Of a stretch of 64,000 bases of DNA, positions 56,042 to 64,000 are shown in pieces; positions within the stretch are counted from its first letter, which is position 1; every line of letters begins with the position of its first letter. Source of the DNA: Ferrovibrio sp. (GTDB lineage: Bacteria > Pseudomonadota > Alphaproteobacteria > Ferrovibrionales > Ferrovibrionaceae); assembly GCF_017994015.1 (NCBI RefSeq), contig NZ_JAGOLP010000004.1, positions 130,588 to 194,587 on the forward strand, in the 5' to 3' direction. A model generated the notes under the pieces. That model was not told the DNA's origin, searched no databases, and saw only the letters and a program-made list of their open reading frames with translations. A program made the position numbers and the translations under genes.

Positions 56042-58039
56042 TCAGCCAATAGCTTGTTGCAGCACTTCCGCCTCTGGATGCGGCTCGAAAGCAGTGCTCA
56101 CCAGCATGGTGCCGCTCTTGCGGCCCCACAGGATGGTTTCGCGCGCAAAACGCTTCTTGTCACCCTCGAAGTCGATCGGATGCGTGGTCATGCTTTGCTG
56201 CACGGCCAGCAACGGGATCGGCTGGGTGGAGAACCGGCGATCAAAGAATTCCGGCAGGTTATGCCGGAAGTGGTGCTCGGTTATTGTGGTGGGCACACGC
56301 GCGGGAATACGAGCCTGCTGGTAGCGGATCATTTCCTCAAGGTCGGCCCGGTCAAACGGCACATTACGGCCATCCAGGAATTCGACCAACAGGGTGGTGA
56401 ATTCGGAATAGAAACGATCCAGTTCTTCGGCGGCGCGCAGGAAGGTTGCTTCCTCCACATCCCAGTAGATGTCGCCATATTCGCGCAATGCCAAACCGCG
56501 GCCTGCGCCCTCGTTCAGCATCTTGTCGATCAGGCCATCATACTTGTCCAATTCGTCGCCCATAATGCTGCCCTTCAGGCTGGCAGCCTCACGGTCAGAG
56601 ATGAACTGGATAAGATCACTTGCCTTCACGCCATAGCGGTCGCGCAGCCATATCATGGCGTAGAAGCCAAGCTTCATCGAATGCAGCACCATGGTGATCC
56701 AGGACAGACGCACCATGCGGCGCCAATCCGTCTGCGTCATCGAATAGGATTCGGTGATGATATGCTCGTATTCCTTAACCCATGAGGCATCGCGGATGCT
56801 GCCATGGATCTCGTTCAGCTCGATGCGCTGGGTTTTGATGCCGAACTTCTCCTGATAGGCCGGATCGCCCAGTTCGGTGTTGTTGAAAACCTGGCAAAGA
56901 TAGATGAAAAGCTGATTCTTGAGGCCAGATTCCAGCAGTTCGTCAATGCCGTTTTTCCAGGTTTCCACCGTCTCGCCCGGCAGGCCGAGGATCAGTTCGC
57001 TGTAAATCGGCACATTCGCGTCGTTGAAGCGGATTTGCAGATTGGTATAGGTCGACATCTTGATATTGCCACGCTTGATATTTTTCAGCGTGGTCTTGTC
57101 GTTGGACTGGCGCGCCAGCGTGATGCCCTTTTCCAGGCCCTTGCTGTGGAACAGCAGGCCGATATTGAAAATGGTCTCGTCGGTGTTTTTGCCGAAGCAG
57201 GTGCGGAATTTGTCCGGGTAACCGTATTTTTCCTTGGTGGCGACAATGAAATCGGCGATTTCCGGGTCGCGCTTGTGCATGCCGAAATTGGAATCGGCAT
57301 TGAATACATACAGAATCTTGTTGCGGCCGGCCCAATCGATCTCGGCGAAAACGCGATCCATGTTGTGATAACGGTATTTGCGGCTCAGGCCGCCACGACC
57401 CCAGTAGCAGAAGGTGCACTGGAACGGGCAGCCGCGATTGGTCTCGATGATGGCCTGGAAGTCGAGGGTGTCGCTGCGCAGGGTCAGCAGATCGTCAAAC
57501 ACGCCTTCGAGATAGGGCGACGGATATGAATCCAGATCACGCTGAAACGCCCGCTCCTTTTCCACTTCGATGATGGCGCCGTCGGATTTGCGGCGGTAGG
57601 TCACATTCGGGATATCGTCGAAATCGCCGCCCTCAAGATGGCGCAGCAGGATGTCAAGGAAGGTCTCCTCGCCCTCGGCGCGCACTGCAACATCAACGAA
57701 GCTATGGCGCTCCATGTAGGCCGTGGGGTGATGCGGCACATCGGTGCCACCGAACACGATCAGGCAGTTCGGCCAGCGGCGCCGAACTTCCGCGGCAACC
57801 TTAAGGTTGAGCTGCTCATTCCACATCGCCACCGAGAAGGCCGCAACATCGGGCTCCTCGGTATATTGCGCCATCACATTGTCAAAGCTGTCGATCGAGA
57901 AAATCGGCCGCATGAATTTGTAATTGGCCTTAACCACCTCGGAGGTCTGGGCATAGCTTTGCAGCAACCCGGAAACCAGCGGCAGATAGCACATCTTGCC
58001 CATGCGGACATTGTACTCATTAAAGTATACGCGCTTCAT
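56042..58039 (-). CDS. B12-binding domain radical SAM protein
   Basis: A 665-residue protein. An N-terminal cobalamin-binding-like domain (residues ~1-150; IVFGGTDVPHHPTAYME) precedes a radical SAM core with the 4Fe-4S cysteines C204, C208 and C211 (RGCPFQCTFCYWG) and a GLPGETVETWKNG strand. The C-terminal ~250 residues are helical and specific to this subgroup. Such proteins often methylate unactivated carbons or rearrange carbon skeletons. It begins with an AGGAG ribosome-binding site seven bases before ATG 58039. No precursor peptide or partner gene is visible on either side; it is monocistronic with its own promoter and terminator. The substrate is unknown. Confidence 0.85.
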   Translation of the reverse strand: MKRVYFNEYNVRMGKMCYLPLVSGLLQSYAQTSEVVKANYKFMRPIFSIDSFDNVMAQYTEEPDVAAFSVAMWNEQLNLKVAAEVRRRWPNCLIVFGGTDVPHHPTAYMERHSFVDVAVRAEGEETFLDILLRHLEGGDFDDIPNVTYRRKSDGAIIEVEKERAFQRDLDSYPSPYLEGVFDDLLTLRSDTLDFQAIIETNRGCPFQCTFCYWGRGGLSRKYRYHNMDRVFAEIDWAGRNKILYVFNADSNFGMHKRDPEIADFIVATKEKYGYPDKFRTCFGKNTDETIFNIGLLFHSKGLEKGITLARQSNDKTTLKNIKRGNIKMSTYTNLQIRFNDANVPIYSELILGLPGETVETWKNGIDELLESGLKNQLFIYLCQVFNNTELGDPAYQEKFGIKTQRIELNEIHGSIRDASWVKEYEHIITESYSMTQTDWRRMVRLSWITMVLHSMKLGFYAMIWLRDRYGVKASDLIQFISDREAASLKGSIMGDELDKYDGLIDKMLNEGAGRGLALREYGDIYWDVEEATFLRAAEELDRFYSEFTTLLVEFLDGRNVPFDRADLEEMIRYQQARIPARVPTTITEHHFRHNLPEFFDRRFSTQPIPLLAVQQSMTTHPIDFEGDKKRFARETILWGRKSGTMLVSTAFEPHPEAEVLQQAIG

Positions 58040-58132
58040 CTGCTGCTCCTATAATGTCGTCTGGCGGCACTACTTTGCTGGTATTCATACCATGCCTGGG
58101 GTGTCTTGTCCCAGATCATCCTGTAGGCAGAT

Positions 58133-58161
58133 GCTATAAGATTTCGCTGAATAACAGACAA
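58133..58161 (-). promoter_or_regulatory. Probable sigma-70 promoter of the radical SAM gene
   Basis: On the minus strand, TTGTCT (58156-58161) and TATAGC (58133-58138) have 17-base spacing, about 95 bases before the ATG at 58039. A 10-base palindrome ACAATATTGT (58158-58167) overlaps the -35 and could bind a regulator. The remainder of the 58040-58389 gap is AT-rich and contains no gene that I can support. Confidence 0.4.
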
Positions 58162-58389
58162 TATTGTTTTGAATGAACGGATTGCGACTTTAGCTCAGCG
58201 CCGCCATGCAACTATAGGTATTGACCTGGCTCGGGGTATTCAGCCCGTAACGTCGGCATCGCTCACAGCGCCACTCGAATTTTCTTTAATGTATTGATTT
58301 ATATAGAAAAATTTTGATTTTGGCCGCAACTCGCTTAAAGTCGGCTGATCGGTATTTATCAGGTATCTGAGTTAAACAAGAAAGTGGGC

Positions 58390-58430
58390 TGGAGCGGGTG
58401 AGGGGAATCGAACCCCCGTCGTAAGCTTGG
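58390..58430 (-). other. 3' fragment of a tRNA-Gly gene; probable attachment-site (att) scar
   Basis: Read on the minus strand, this ~41-base segment is the 3' part of a tRNA-Gly(GCC)-type gene. It holds the end of the anticodon arm (CCAAGCTTACG), a T-arm with TTCGATT loop flanked by GGGG/CCCC, an acceptor strand CACCCGC, a discriminator T and the encoded CCA. The 5' half (GCGGGTG acceptor, D-arm, anticodon) is absent; similarity ends around 58430. Such 3' fragments are the usual product of integration by tyrosine recombinases into tRNA genes. The integrase gene begins 141 bases away. Confidence 0.7.
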
Positions 58431-58512
58431 GAACGGAGGGGGTGGATCATGATGGACACCCTCGGACATTGCGTTGTCAGTGACTTAAAAAATCACGCGT
58501 GCTAACGTTCGT

Positions 58513-58533
58513 GACGGTTTCGCACCGTCTTTT
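58513..58533 (+). terminator. Small hairpin with T-run upstream of the integrase gene
   Basis: GACGGT and ACCGTC (58513-58518, 58524-58529) form a six-base-pair stem followed by TTTT on the plus strand, 38 bases before the integrase ATG. It may terminate read-through from the element end or attenuate integrase expression. It is short, so support is modest. Confidence 0.35.
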
Positions 58534-58570
58534 CCGTATAGATTCCGCATGGAATTCGAACGAGCAAAAC

Positions 58571-59875
58571 ATGGCACGGATTCTTCGTGATCAACGCATC
58601 GATACGCGCAATGCGCGGCTGAAATTGATAGTGCGTGCCGAGCCGCATTGGATGAAGCTCGCCAAGGGATGCTATCTCGGCTATCGCAAGACCGAGCGCG
58701 GTAATGGCACTTGGATCGCGCGCTATCGTGATCGCACGCGCAAGCAGCATTACAAATCCATTGGCGCCGCTGACGATCTGTTTGATGCTGATGGTGACAC
58801 CGCTCTCAGCTTTGAGCAGGCGCAGAAGAAGGCGCGCGACTGGCTGCAGAACGACATCTCTGCCGAGATCAATGGTCGGCGGCTTGGCGTCTATACGGTT
58901 GCCGACTGCATGAAGGATTACCTCGCCTATATCCAGCAGCGCCGCAAATCCCACGCCCATCTCGACACCTACATCAGCGCCTATATCCTGCCGCGGCTTG
59001 GGCGGGTGAATACAGCGGAGCTGACGACGCCGATAATCCGGTCCTGGCATGAGGCAATCGCTGCCGAACCACCTCGGTTGCGTTCAGGCAAGGGCAAGGC
59101 GGTGCGCTATCGTGACGAGGATCCGGACCCCAAGGAAGCTCAGCGCAAGCGGCGGCTGCGGGCTAACCGACACCTTACCACGCTCAAGGCCGCACTGAAC
59201 CGCGCTTGGCGAGACGGTCTCATTCCCCACCGGGATGCCTGGGAGCGTGTGGAGCCATTCAAGGGTGTGGAGCGCCAACGGACGAAGTTCCTGACCGTAC
59301 CGGAAGCCCAGCATCTGCTAGCACACACGGCGGAGGATATGCGCAAGCTTGTCCTGGCGGCGCTGCTTACCGGAGCGCGCTACAGCGAATTGGCCAACCT
59401 CGACGTCAGGGATTTTGAGCGAGTCGCCAAGACCCTCCTGATCCGCGATAGCAAAAGCGGCAAGGCGCGCCGCATCTATCTTAACAAGGAGGCTGTCGCT
59501 TTCTTTGGTAGCCTTGCAGTTGGCCGCCATCTAATGGCGCCGCTGATTGTGCGCTCGGATGGTAGTCGATGGGCGCGGGATCTGCATTTCAGGGGATTCA
59601 AGGCGGCCCTGGCGGCAGCAGGCCTGGATACCAGCTTCACCTTCCACGAATTGCGCCATACCTGGGCAAGCTTGACGATCATGGCGGGCGCTCCCTTGAT
59701 GGTGGTGGCGCAGAATCTCGGGCATCGCGACACACGGATGGTCGAGGAGCATTATGGACATCTTGCCAATGGCTTTGTGCGCTCGGTGATCGAGGAGAAA
59801 GCCCCGACATTTGGCGCGGGTCTAATGTTGCAGAGCCGCTTCAACGCCGCTGATGGGCTTAAAAGCTATCAATGA
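58571..59875 (+). CDS. Tyrosine recombinase / phage-type integrase
   Basis: A 434-residue integrase with a basic N-terminal arm, a SAM-like core-binding domain (about residues 105-165) and a catalytic domain. The catalytic set is complete: R270 (LTGARYSEL), H359-x2-R362 (FHELRHTW), H385 (LGHRDT) and the nucleophile Y395 (EEHYGHL). ATG 58571 is chosen; an in-frame GTG at 58499 would add an unlikely leader. The gene points away from the tRNA-Gly fragment, so the element probably lies to its right. No excisionase or structural genes are visible between it and dnaE2. Confidence 0.92.
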   Translation: MARILRDQRIDTRNARLKLIVRAEPHWMKLAKGCYLGYRKTERGNGTWIARYRDRTRKQHYKSIGAADDLFDADGDTALSFEQAQKKARDWLQNDISAEINGRRLGVYTVADCMKDYLAYIQQRRKSHAHLDTYISAYILPRLGRVNTAELTTPIIRSWHEAIAAEPPRLRSGKGKAVRYRDEDPDPKEAQRKRRLRANRHLTTLKAALNRAWRDGLIPHRDAWERVEPFKGVERQRTKFLTVPEAQHLLAHTAEDMRKLVLAALLTGARYSELANLDVRDFERVAKTLLIRDSKSGKARRIYLNKEAVAFFGSLAVGRHLMAPLIVRSDGSRWARDLHFRGFKAALAAAGLDTSFTFHELRHTWASLTIMAGAPLMVVAQNLGHRDTRMVEEHYGHLANGFVRSVIEEKAPTFGAGLMLQSRFNAADGLKSYQ

Positions 59876-59946
59876 TGAGTATGCCGGCGCAGCAGCCTTG
59901 TCCTCGGGCGTTTAAGTGAATGAATTTGCCACTTGGCTTGAAATAA

Positions 59947-62900
59947 TTAGCGAAAATCCCGGCTTGGCGGCATGATCACTTGAACTTCACGCACTGGCTT
60001 TCTTACTTCATCGGCGTGAGCAAGATTACTGTCGAAGTCATCCTCCACCGCAATATCGCTCAGGTCCGATAGCATGGCGGTGTAGTCGTCGAGCTTGTCG
60101 GCGATCAGGTGAATCACCAAGCCCTCGCGCTGAACCCTGCCGGTGACGCATATGAGCCGGGAGGCCAGGACGGCACGGCGATAGTGCTGGAACACCTTCG
60201 GCCAGATGATGATGTTCCCGACACCAGTCTCGTCCTCAATAGTCGCAAAGATCACCCCGGATGCTGTGCCAGGGCGTTGTCTTACCAGCACGAGGCCAGC
60301 CAGCTTGATCGGGCGGTTCTCAGGCAAGGTAGCGAGGTCTCGGGCCTGGACGATGCCAAGGGGCTTCAACTGCGGACGCAGCAGAGCCAGCGGATGCTGG
60401 CGCAGGGTCAGGCTGGTCTCCCGATAGTCTTGCACCACATGCTCACCAGCGGTTTGGCTGGGCAGGGTTACATCGGGCTCCTGGCCAGTCTCGACAGGCG
60501 GGAGGTTGCTGCCCTCGATAGTGGCGGCGTCGCCGAACTCAAACAAAGGAAGCGGTTTGTCGCCCAGCCCTTTGATCGCCCAATGGGCCTGCCGGCGGTT
60601 CAAGCCAATGGAGCCGAAGGCGTCAGCCCGGGCCAGCAGCTCCAACACAGGTAAGGTCAGAGCAGCTCGGCGCCAGGTATCTCTGAGGCTTGGGTAACCA
60701 TCGGCTCGGTTGGCAACCAGGCGGGTCATATCGGCTTCTCTGGCGCCCTTGATCTGGCGGAAGCCCAGGCGCAGGGCGGTGGTGCGAGCGACGGGTTCGA
60801 GCGTGTTGTCCCAATCGCTGTGGTTCACATCGATAGGCCGCACCTCGACGCGGTGGTCCCGGGCATCCCTGACCAGCTGGGCGGGGGCATAGAAGCCCAT
60901 CGGCTGGCTGTTGAGCAGGGCCGCAGCAAAGACGGCTGGGTAGTGGCATTTAAGCCAGGCGGAGACATAGACCAGGAGGGCGAAGCTTGCGGCATGGCTC
61001 TCGGGGAAACCGTATTCGCCAAACCCCTCGATCTGGCGGAAGCAGTTCTCGGCAAACGCCTGGGCATAGCCATTGGCAACCATGCCGTCGATCAGCTTGC
61101 GCTGGAACAGGCCGATAGTGCCAACCTTGCGGAAGGTGGCCATGGCCCGGCGCAGCTGGTCAGCCTCGGATGGGGTGAAGCCGCCCGCCACAATGGCGAT
61201 CTTCATCGCCTGCTCCTGGAATAGCGGCACGCCAAGGGTCTTGCCCAGCACCTGCTCCAACTCCTTGGATGGGTAGCTGACCTGTTCCTCGCCATTCCGG
61301 CGCCTAAGATACGGGTGAACCATATCGCCCTGGATCGGGCCAGGGCGGACAATGGCAACCTCGATCACCAGATCGTAGAAGGTCCGGGGCCTCAGCCGTG
61401 GCAGCATGGTCATCTGCGCCCGGCTCTCGACCTGGAATACGCCAACGGAATCCGCCCGGCTCAGCATGTCGTAAACGGCCGGGTCATCCTGCGGCACGGT
61501 GGCCAGGGTAAAAGCCTGATTGTGATGCTGATCGATCAGGTTGAAGGCTTTGCGGATGGCTGTCAGCATCCCAAGGGCCAGGATGTCGATCTTGAGGATG
61601 CCCAGCGCGTCAATATCGTCCTTGTCCCATTGGATGATGGTGCGGTCTTCCATGGCTGCATTCTCAATCGGTACCAGATCTGCCAGCGGCCCCTGGGTGA
61701 TGACAAAGCCGCCTACATGCTGGGAGAGGTGCCGGGGGAAACCGATCAGCTCCCGAGCAAGCTCAATGGTCAGCCGTAGCCGTTCGGCATCGGGATCAAG
61801 CCCGGCTTCGGCAATCTGGGTTTCATCGATGCCGTCGCGGCCCCAGCCGAGCAGGGTCTTGGACATGCGGTCGATGGTATCCACCGAGAGGCCCATAACC
61901 CTGCCGACTTCCCGCAACGCGCTGCGGGGCTGGTAGTGAATGACGGTGGCGGTGAGCGCTGCCCGTTCCCGGCCAAACCGGGTGTAGATGTATTGGATGA
62001 CCTCTTCGCGGCGCTCATGCTCGAAATCAACGTCTATATCGGGCGGCTCGCGGCGCTCTTCGGAAATGAACCGCTCAAACAGCAGGTCCATTTTGGCAGG
62101 GTCAACTGACGTGATGCCTAGGCAATAGCAGGCAGTCGAGTTGGCAGCCGAGCCGCGCCCCTGGCAGAGAATGCCCTGGGAGCGGGCGAAGCGCACAATA
62201 TCGTGGACAGTGAGAAAGTAGGGCGCGTAGCCCACCCGTTCGATCAAGCCAAGTTCATGGCGCAACTGCGCCTGTATCTTGGGCGGGATGCCGGCGGGGT
62301 AGCGATCAGCCGCCCCCTCCCAGGTGAGCCGCACCAGCTCATCCTGGGGCGAGCGGCTATTACCCTGGGTCTCGTCAGGGTATTCGTAGCGCAGTTCGTC
62401 GAGCGAGAAACGGCAGCGCCCGGCAATCTCGATACTGCGGGCAACGGCCTCGGGGTAATCCTTAAACAGCTTCGCCATTTGCGCTGCGGATTTGAGATGC
62501 CGTTCGGCGTTGGGCTGTAACCTGCGTCCTGCGGCGTCAATCGTGCAGCCATGCCGGATACAGGTCAGAACATCCTGCAGCACTTTGCGCTCCGGGCGGT
62601 GGTAGAGCACGTCATTGGTGGCGAGCGTCGCTACCTCATGCCTCTGCGCAAGTTCGGTGAGCCGAGCCAAGCGGCGCTTATCGTCACTGCGATACAGGCG
62701 GCTGAAGCCGAGCGACAGGTTGTCGCCAATCAAACCATGCACCTGGGCTAGCCTGGCCTCAAACGCTTCGTCTGCCTGGCGTGGCGGGAGCAGGATCACT
62801 TGCTGCCCCTCGATCCGCTCCAGGAAATCCGGCCAATCGATCCAGGATTCACCCTTGGGTGCCCGGCGTCTGCCCAGAGAAATCAGCTGCGACAAGCGGC

Positions 62901-63159
62901 TATAGGCTTTGCGGTCGGTGGGTAGGCAAAGGGCGCTGGGGCCATCGCGGAAGTCGAGCCTGGCGCCGACAATGATCTGGAGCGGCGTATTGCGCGCCGC
63001 TACATGGGCTTGGACAACGCCCGCCAGCGTGTTGCGGTCGGTGATGGCCAGCGCCTTGAGGCCAAGGAAGTTGGCATGGCTTACCAGTTCGCCGGCGTGG
63101 CTAGCACCTTCAAGGAAGCTGAAGTTGGTGGTGACCTGAAGTTCGGCGTAAGCGGTCAT
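59947..63159 (-). CDS. dnaE2: Error-prone DNA polymerase DnaE2 (ImuC)
   Basis: DnaE2/ImuC is the C-family polymerase of the SOS mutagenesis cassette imuA-imuB-dnaE2. The 1070-residue protein has an N-terminal PHP domain (AELQVTTNFSFLEGASH), the polymerase core with catalytic aspartates in PDIDVDFEHERR, GRGSAANSTACYCLGI and GESHAASFALLVY-type segment, and a C-terminal OB domain (RPIKLAGLVLVRQRPGTA). Its start overlaps the imuB stop by four bases (ATGA). It is convergent with the integrase gene, 71 bases away. Whether it belongs to the mobile element or the chromosome cannot be decided here. Confidence 0.95.
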   Translation of the reverse strand: MTAYAELQVTTNFSFLEGASHAGELVSHANFLGLKALAITDRNTLAGVVQAHVAARNTPLQIIVGARLDFRDGPSALCLPTDRKAYSRLSQLISLGRRRAPKGESWIDWPDFLERIEGQQVILLPPRQADEAFEARLAQVHGLIGDNLSLGFSRLYRSDDKRRLARLTELAQRHEVATLATNDVLYHRPERKVLQDVLTCIRHGCTIDAAGRRLQPNAERHLKSAAQMAKLFKDYPEAVARSIEIAGRCRFSLDELRYEYPDETQGNSRSPQDELVRLTWEGAADRYPAGIPPKIQAQLRHELGLIERVGYAPYFLTVHDIVRFARSQGILCQGRGSAANSTACYCLGITSVDPAKMDLLFERFISEERREPPDIDVDFEHERREEVIQYIYTRFGRERAALTATVIHYQPRSALREVGRVMGLSVDTIDRMSKTLLGWGRDGIDETQIAEAGLDPDAERLRLTIELARELIGFPRHLSQHVGGFVITQGPLADLVPIENAAMEDRTIIQWDKDDIDALGILKIDILALGMLTAIRKAFNLIDQHHNQAFTLATVPQDDPAVYDMLSRADSVGVFQVESRAQMTMLPRLRPRTFYDLVIEVAIVRPGPIQGDMVHPYLRRRNGEEQVSYPSKELEQVLGKTLGVPLFQEQAMKIAIVAGGFTPSEADQLRRAMATFRKVGTIGLFQRKLIDGMVANGYAQAFAENCFRQIEGFGEYGFPESHAASFALLVYVSAWLKCHYPAVFAAALLNSQPMGFYAPAQLVRDARDHRVEVRPIDVNHSDWDNTLEPVARTTALRLGFRQIKGAREADMTRLVANRADGYPSLRDTWRRAALTLPVLELLARADAFGSIGLNRRQAHWAIKGLGDKPLPLFEFGDAATIEGSNLPPVETGQEPDVTLPSQTAGEHVVQDYRETSLTLRQHPLALLRPQLKPLGIVQARDLATLPENRPIKLAGLVLVRQRPGTASGVIFATIEDETGVGNIIIWPKVFQHYRRAVLASRLICVTGRVQREGLVIHLIADKLDDYTAMLSDLSDIAVEDDFDSNLAHADEVRKPVREVQVIMPPSRDFR

Positions 63160-64000
63160 GGGAAGAACCCATGCACAAACCAGACTTCACCGGAGCGATA
63201 AAGCCAATAACGGCGGCCCTGTTCATCTTCGATGCGGAAATAGTCGCGGTAGGTCACATCCATACCGTTGCGCCACCATTCCGCACTCAGCCGTTCCGGA
63301 CCGATGGCATGGCGTATCGGGCGCAAGACCCGCCGCCAGCGGAAGGCGCTGCCATCGCCTGCCATATCGGCAAGCTCGGGGTGCGATAGGAGATGGATAG
63401 GCCGGAGATCATCGCTGATAGCGGACATGGCGCTTGCCCGCGCTAATGGCCTGGCGCGGCCTACTGCTCTTTCGGGACAATGGTTATCCAACGGGATGAT
63501 GCGAAACACCGCCTGGCTGCCCAATCGCGCTTGCAGGCGGTCGAGCAGTTGGGGGAAGCCATTGCCGCTGCTCTGTTCGTGTGAGTCGAGGGCTGCTTGC
63601 TCGGCGCTCAGCGGGTCGGTTGCGGTTGCTTCCAGCAGGAAGGTCTCGATACCAAAGCCTGGTTCAATGGTATCCAGCTTGTCGCGGAACAGCCGGAACA
63701 GGTGCTTGGGGTTCCGGTTGGCTTTGGCCGTGCCGATAGTCAACGTCTGCACTTCGCCGTCAACGCGGTAGCTATGAAGCGCCAACTGCCTTGCGCCGAG
63801 ATGTTCCTGCTCCAGCAACTCGCAGAGCGCGTCCAGCAATTGCTGCAACAGGCCATCGATGGCAGGGCGGGTGAGGATGGGTTCGGCCAGATCGGCCCGG
63901 CTTCGCCAGGGAGCGGGAATAGCGCGCGGAGAGATTGGCTCATGGCGATCACCGAGCAGGGCGTCGAGCCTATTGAGCAGCAACAGGCCAAAGCGCCGTG
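63156..64000 (-). CDS. imuB: ImuB, Y-family polymerase-like protein, C-terminal part
   Basis: This is the C-terminal ~280 residues of ImuB, the catalytically inactive Y-family homologue that bridges DnaE2, the beta clamp and ImuA. The frame is open through base 64000 and reads RRFGLLLLNRLDALLGDRHEPISP at its visible end (split here by the window edge), so the start is outside. A C-terminal segment, YWLYRSGEVWFVHGFFP, matches ImuB ends. Because it precedes dnaE2 on the same strand with an overlap, the two are cotranscribed. imuA would lie beyond the window. No LexA box is visible. Confidence 0.9.
   Translation of the reverse strand, partial: RRFGLLLLNRLDALLGDRHEPISPRAIPAPWRSRADLAEPILTRPAIDGLLQQLLDALCELLEQEHLGARQLALHSYRVDGEVQTLTIGTAKANRNPKHLFRLFRDKLDTIEPGFGIETFLLEATATDPLSAEQAALDSHEQSSGNGFPQLLDRLQARLGSQAVFRIIPLDNHCPERAVGRARPLARASAMSAISDDLRPIHLLSHPELADMAGDGSAFRWRRVLRPIRHAIGPERLSAEWWRNGMDVTYRDYFRIEDEQGRRYWLYRSGEVWFVHGFFP

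Noticed and set aside
58050..58056. TATAAT on the plus strand as a -10 element
   Set aside because: There is no -35 at proper spacing and no plus-strand gene follows. On the minus strand it lies next to the ribosome-binding site of the radical SAM gene.
58390..58466. Complete tRNA gene
   Set aside because: Only the 3' half has tRNA character. There is no matching 5' acceptor strand, D-arm or anticodon stem in the expected distance.
58499..58570. Longer integrase starting at GTG 58499
   Set aside because: The added residues are not integrase-like and include a hairpin with T-run. ATG 58571 begins the conserved basic N-terminus.

Overview
The window looks like part of an alphaproteobacterial chromosome, most likely Rhodospirillales-like; the genus cannot be fixed from this sequence. 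Signs are GC-rich coding sequence, an imuB-dnaE2 mutagenesis pair, a membrane-bound cytochrome-type urate oxidase (PuuD), a ureD-urt-ure urea locus, GTCA-bounded palindromic intergenic repeats of the alphaproteobacterial kind, and tightly packed operons joined by ATGA/GTGA overlaps.

Layout. (1) Bases 1-6009: the end of a TctA-type carboxylate transporter gene, then a five-gene operon (two sugar isomerase/epimerase-like TIM barrels, an enolase-superfamily protein, a Gfo/Idh/MocA oxidoreductase, a DUF993 aldolase-like protein) behind a promoter whose -10 is covered by an inverted repeat. It reads as a catabolic route for an unidentified sugar or sugar acid. (2) 6013-7574: a two-gene ABC exporter on the minus strand whose ATPase has unusual motifs. 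(3) 7641-19262: urea uptake and hydrolysis, ureD-urtABCDE-ureABCEFG, with a canonical sigma-54 promoter before urtA. (4) 19360-21577: small DUF805 and DUF1272 proteins and glycerol kinase. (5) 21609-29676: purine and ureide degradation (guanine deaminase, urate oxidase PuuD, HIU hydrolase, OHCU decarboxylase, allantoinase PuuE, allantoate amidohydrolase, a second M20 hydrolase, glycerate 2-kinase). With region 3 it could carry urate nitrogen to urea and ammonia, with glyoxylate carbon recovered as phosphoglycerate. (6) 29878-32160: a glycine-zipper lipoprotein and a two-subunit Rieske oxygenase with its own promoter/operator.

(7) 32229-55874: a large surface-polysaccharide locus made of two convergent operons. 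The plus-strand arm has two methyltransferases, the WlbA/WlbB/WlbC enzymes for UDP-2,3-diacetamido-uronic acid, a glycosyltransferase and an asparagine-synthase-like amidotransferase. The minus-strand arm starts with a winged-helix/Rossmann fusion regulator under a promoter with two operator repeats, and continues with methyltransferases, a glycosyltransferase-methyltransferase fusion, two more amidotransferases, a flippase, an acetyltransferase, a glycosyltransferase, a WbpI-like 2-epimerase and a Wzy/ligase-like protein. Three amidotransferases beside a diacetamido-uronate pathway suggest a glycan with uronamide residues. A large polytopic membrane protein of unknown function lies just upstream.

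(8) 56042-58039: an orphan B12-binding radical SAM protein with its own promoter and terminator. (9) 58390-64000: a 3' fragment of a tRNA-Gly gene (an attachment-site scar), a tyrosine recombinase, and the dnaE2 and imuB translesion-synthesis genes, the last running off the window.
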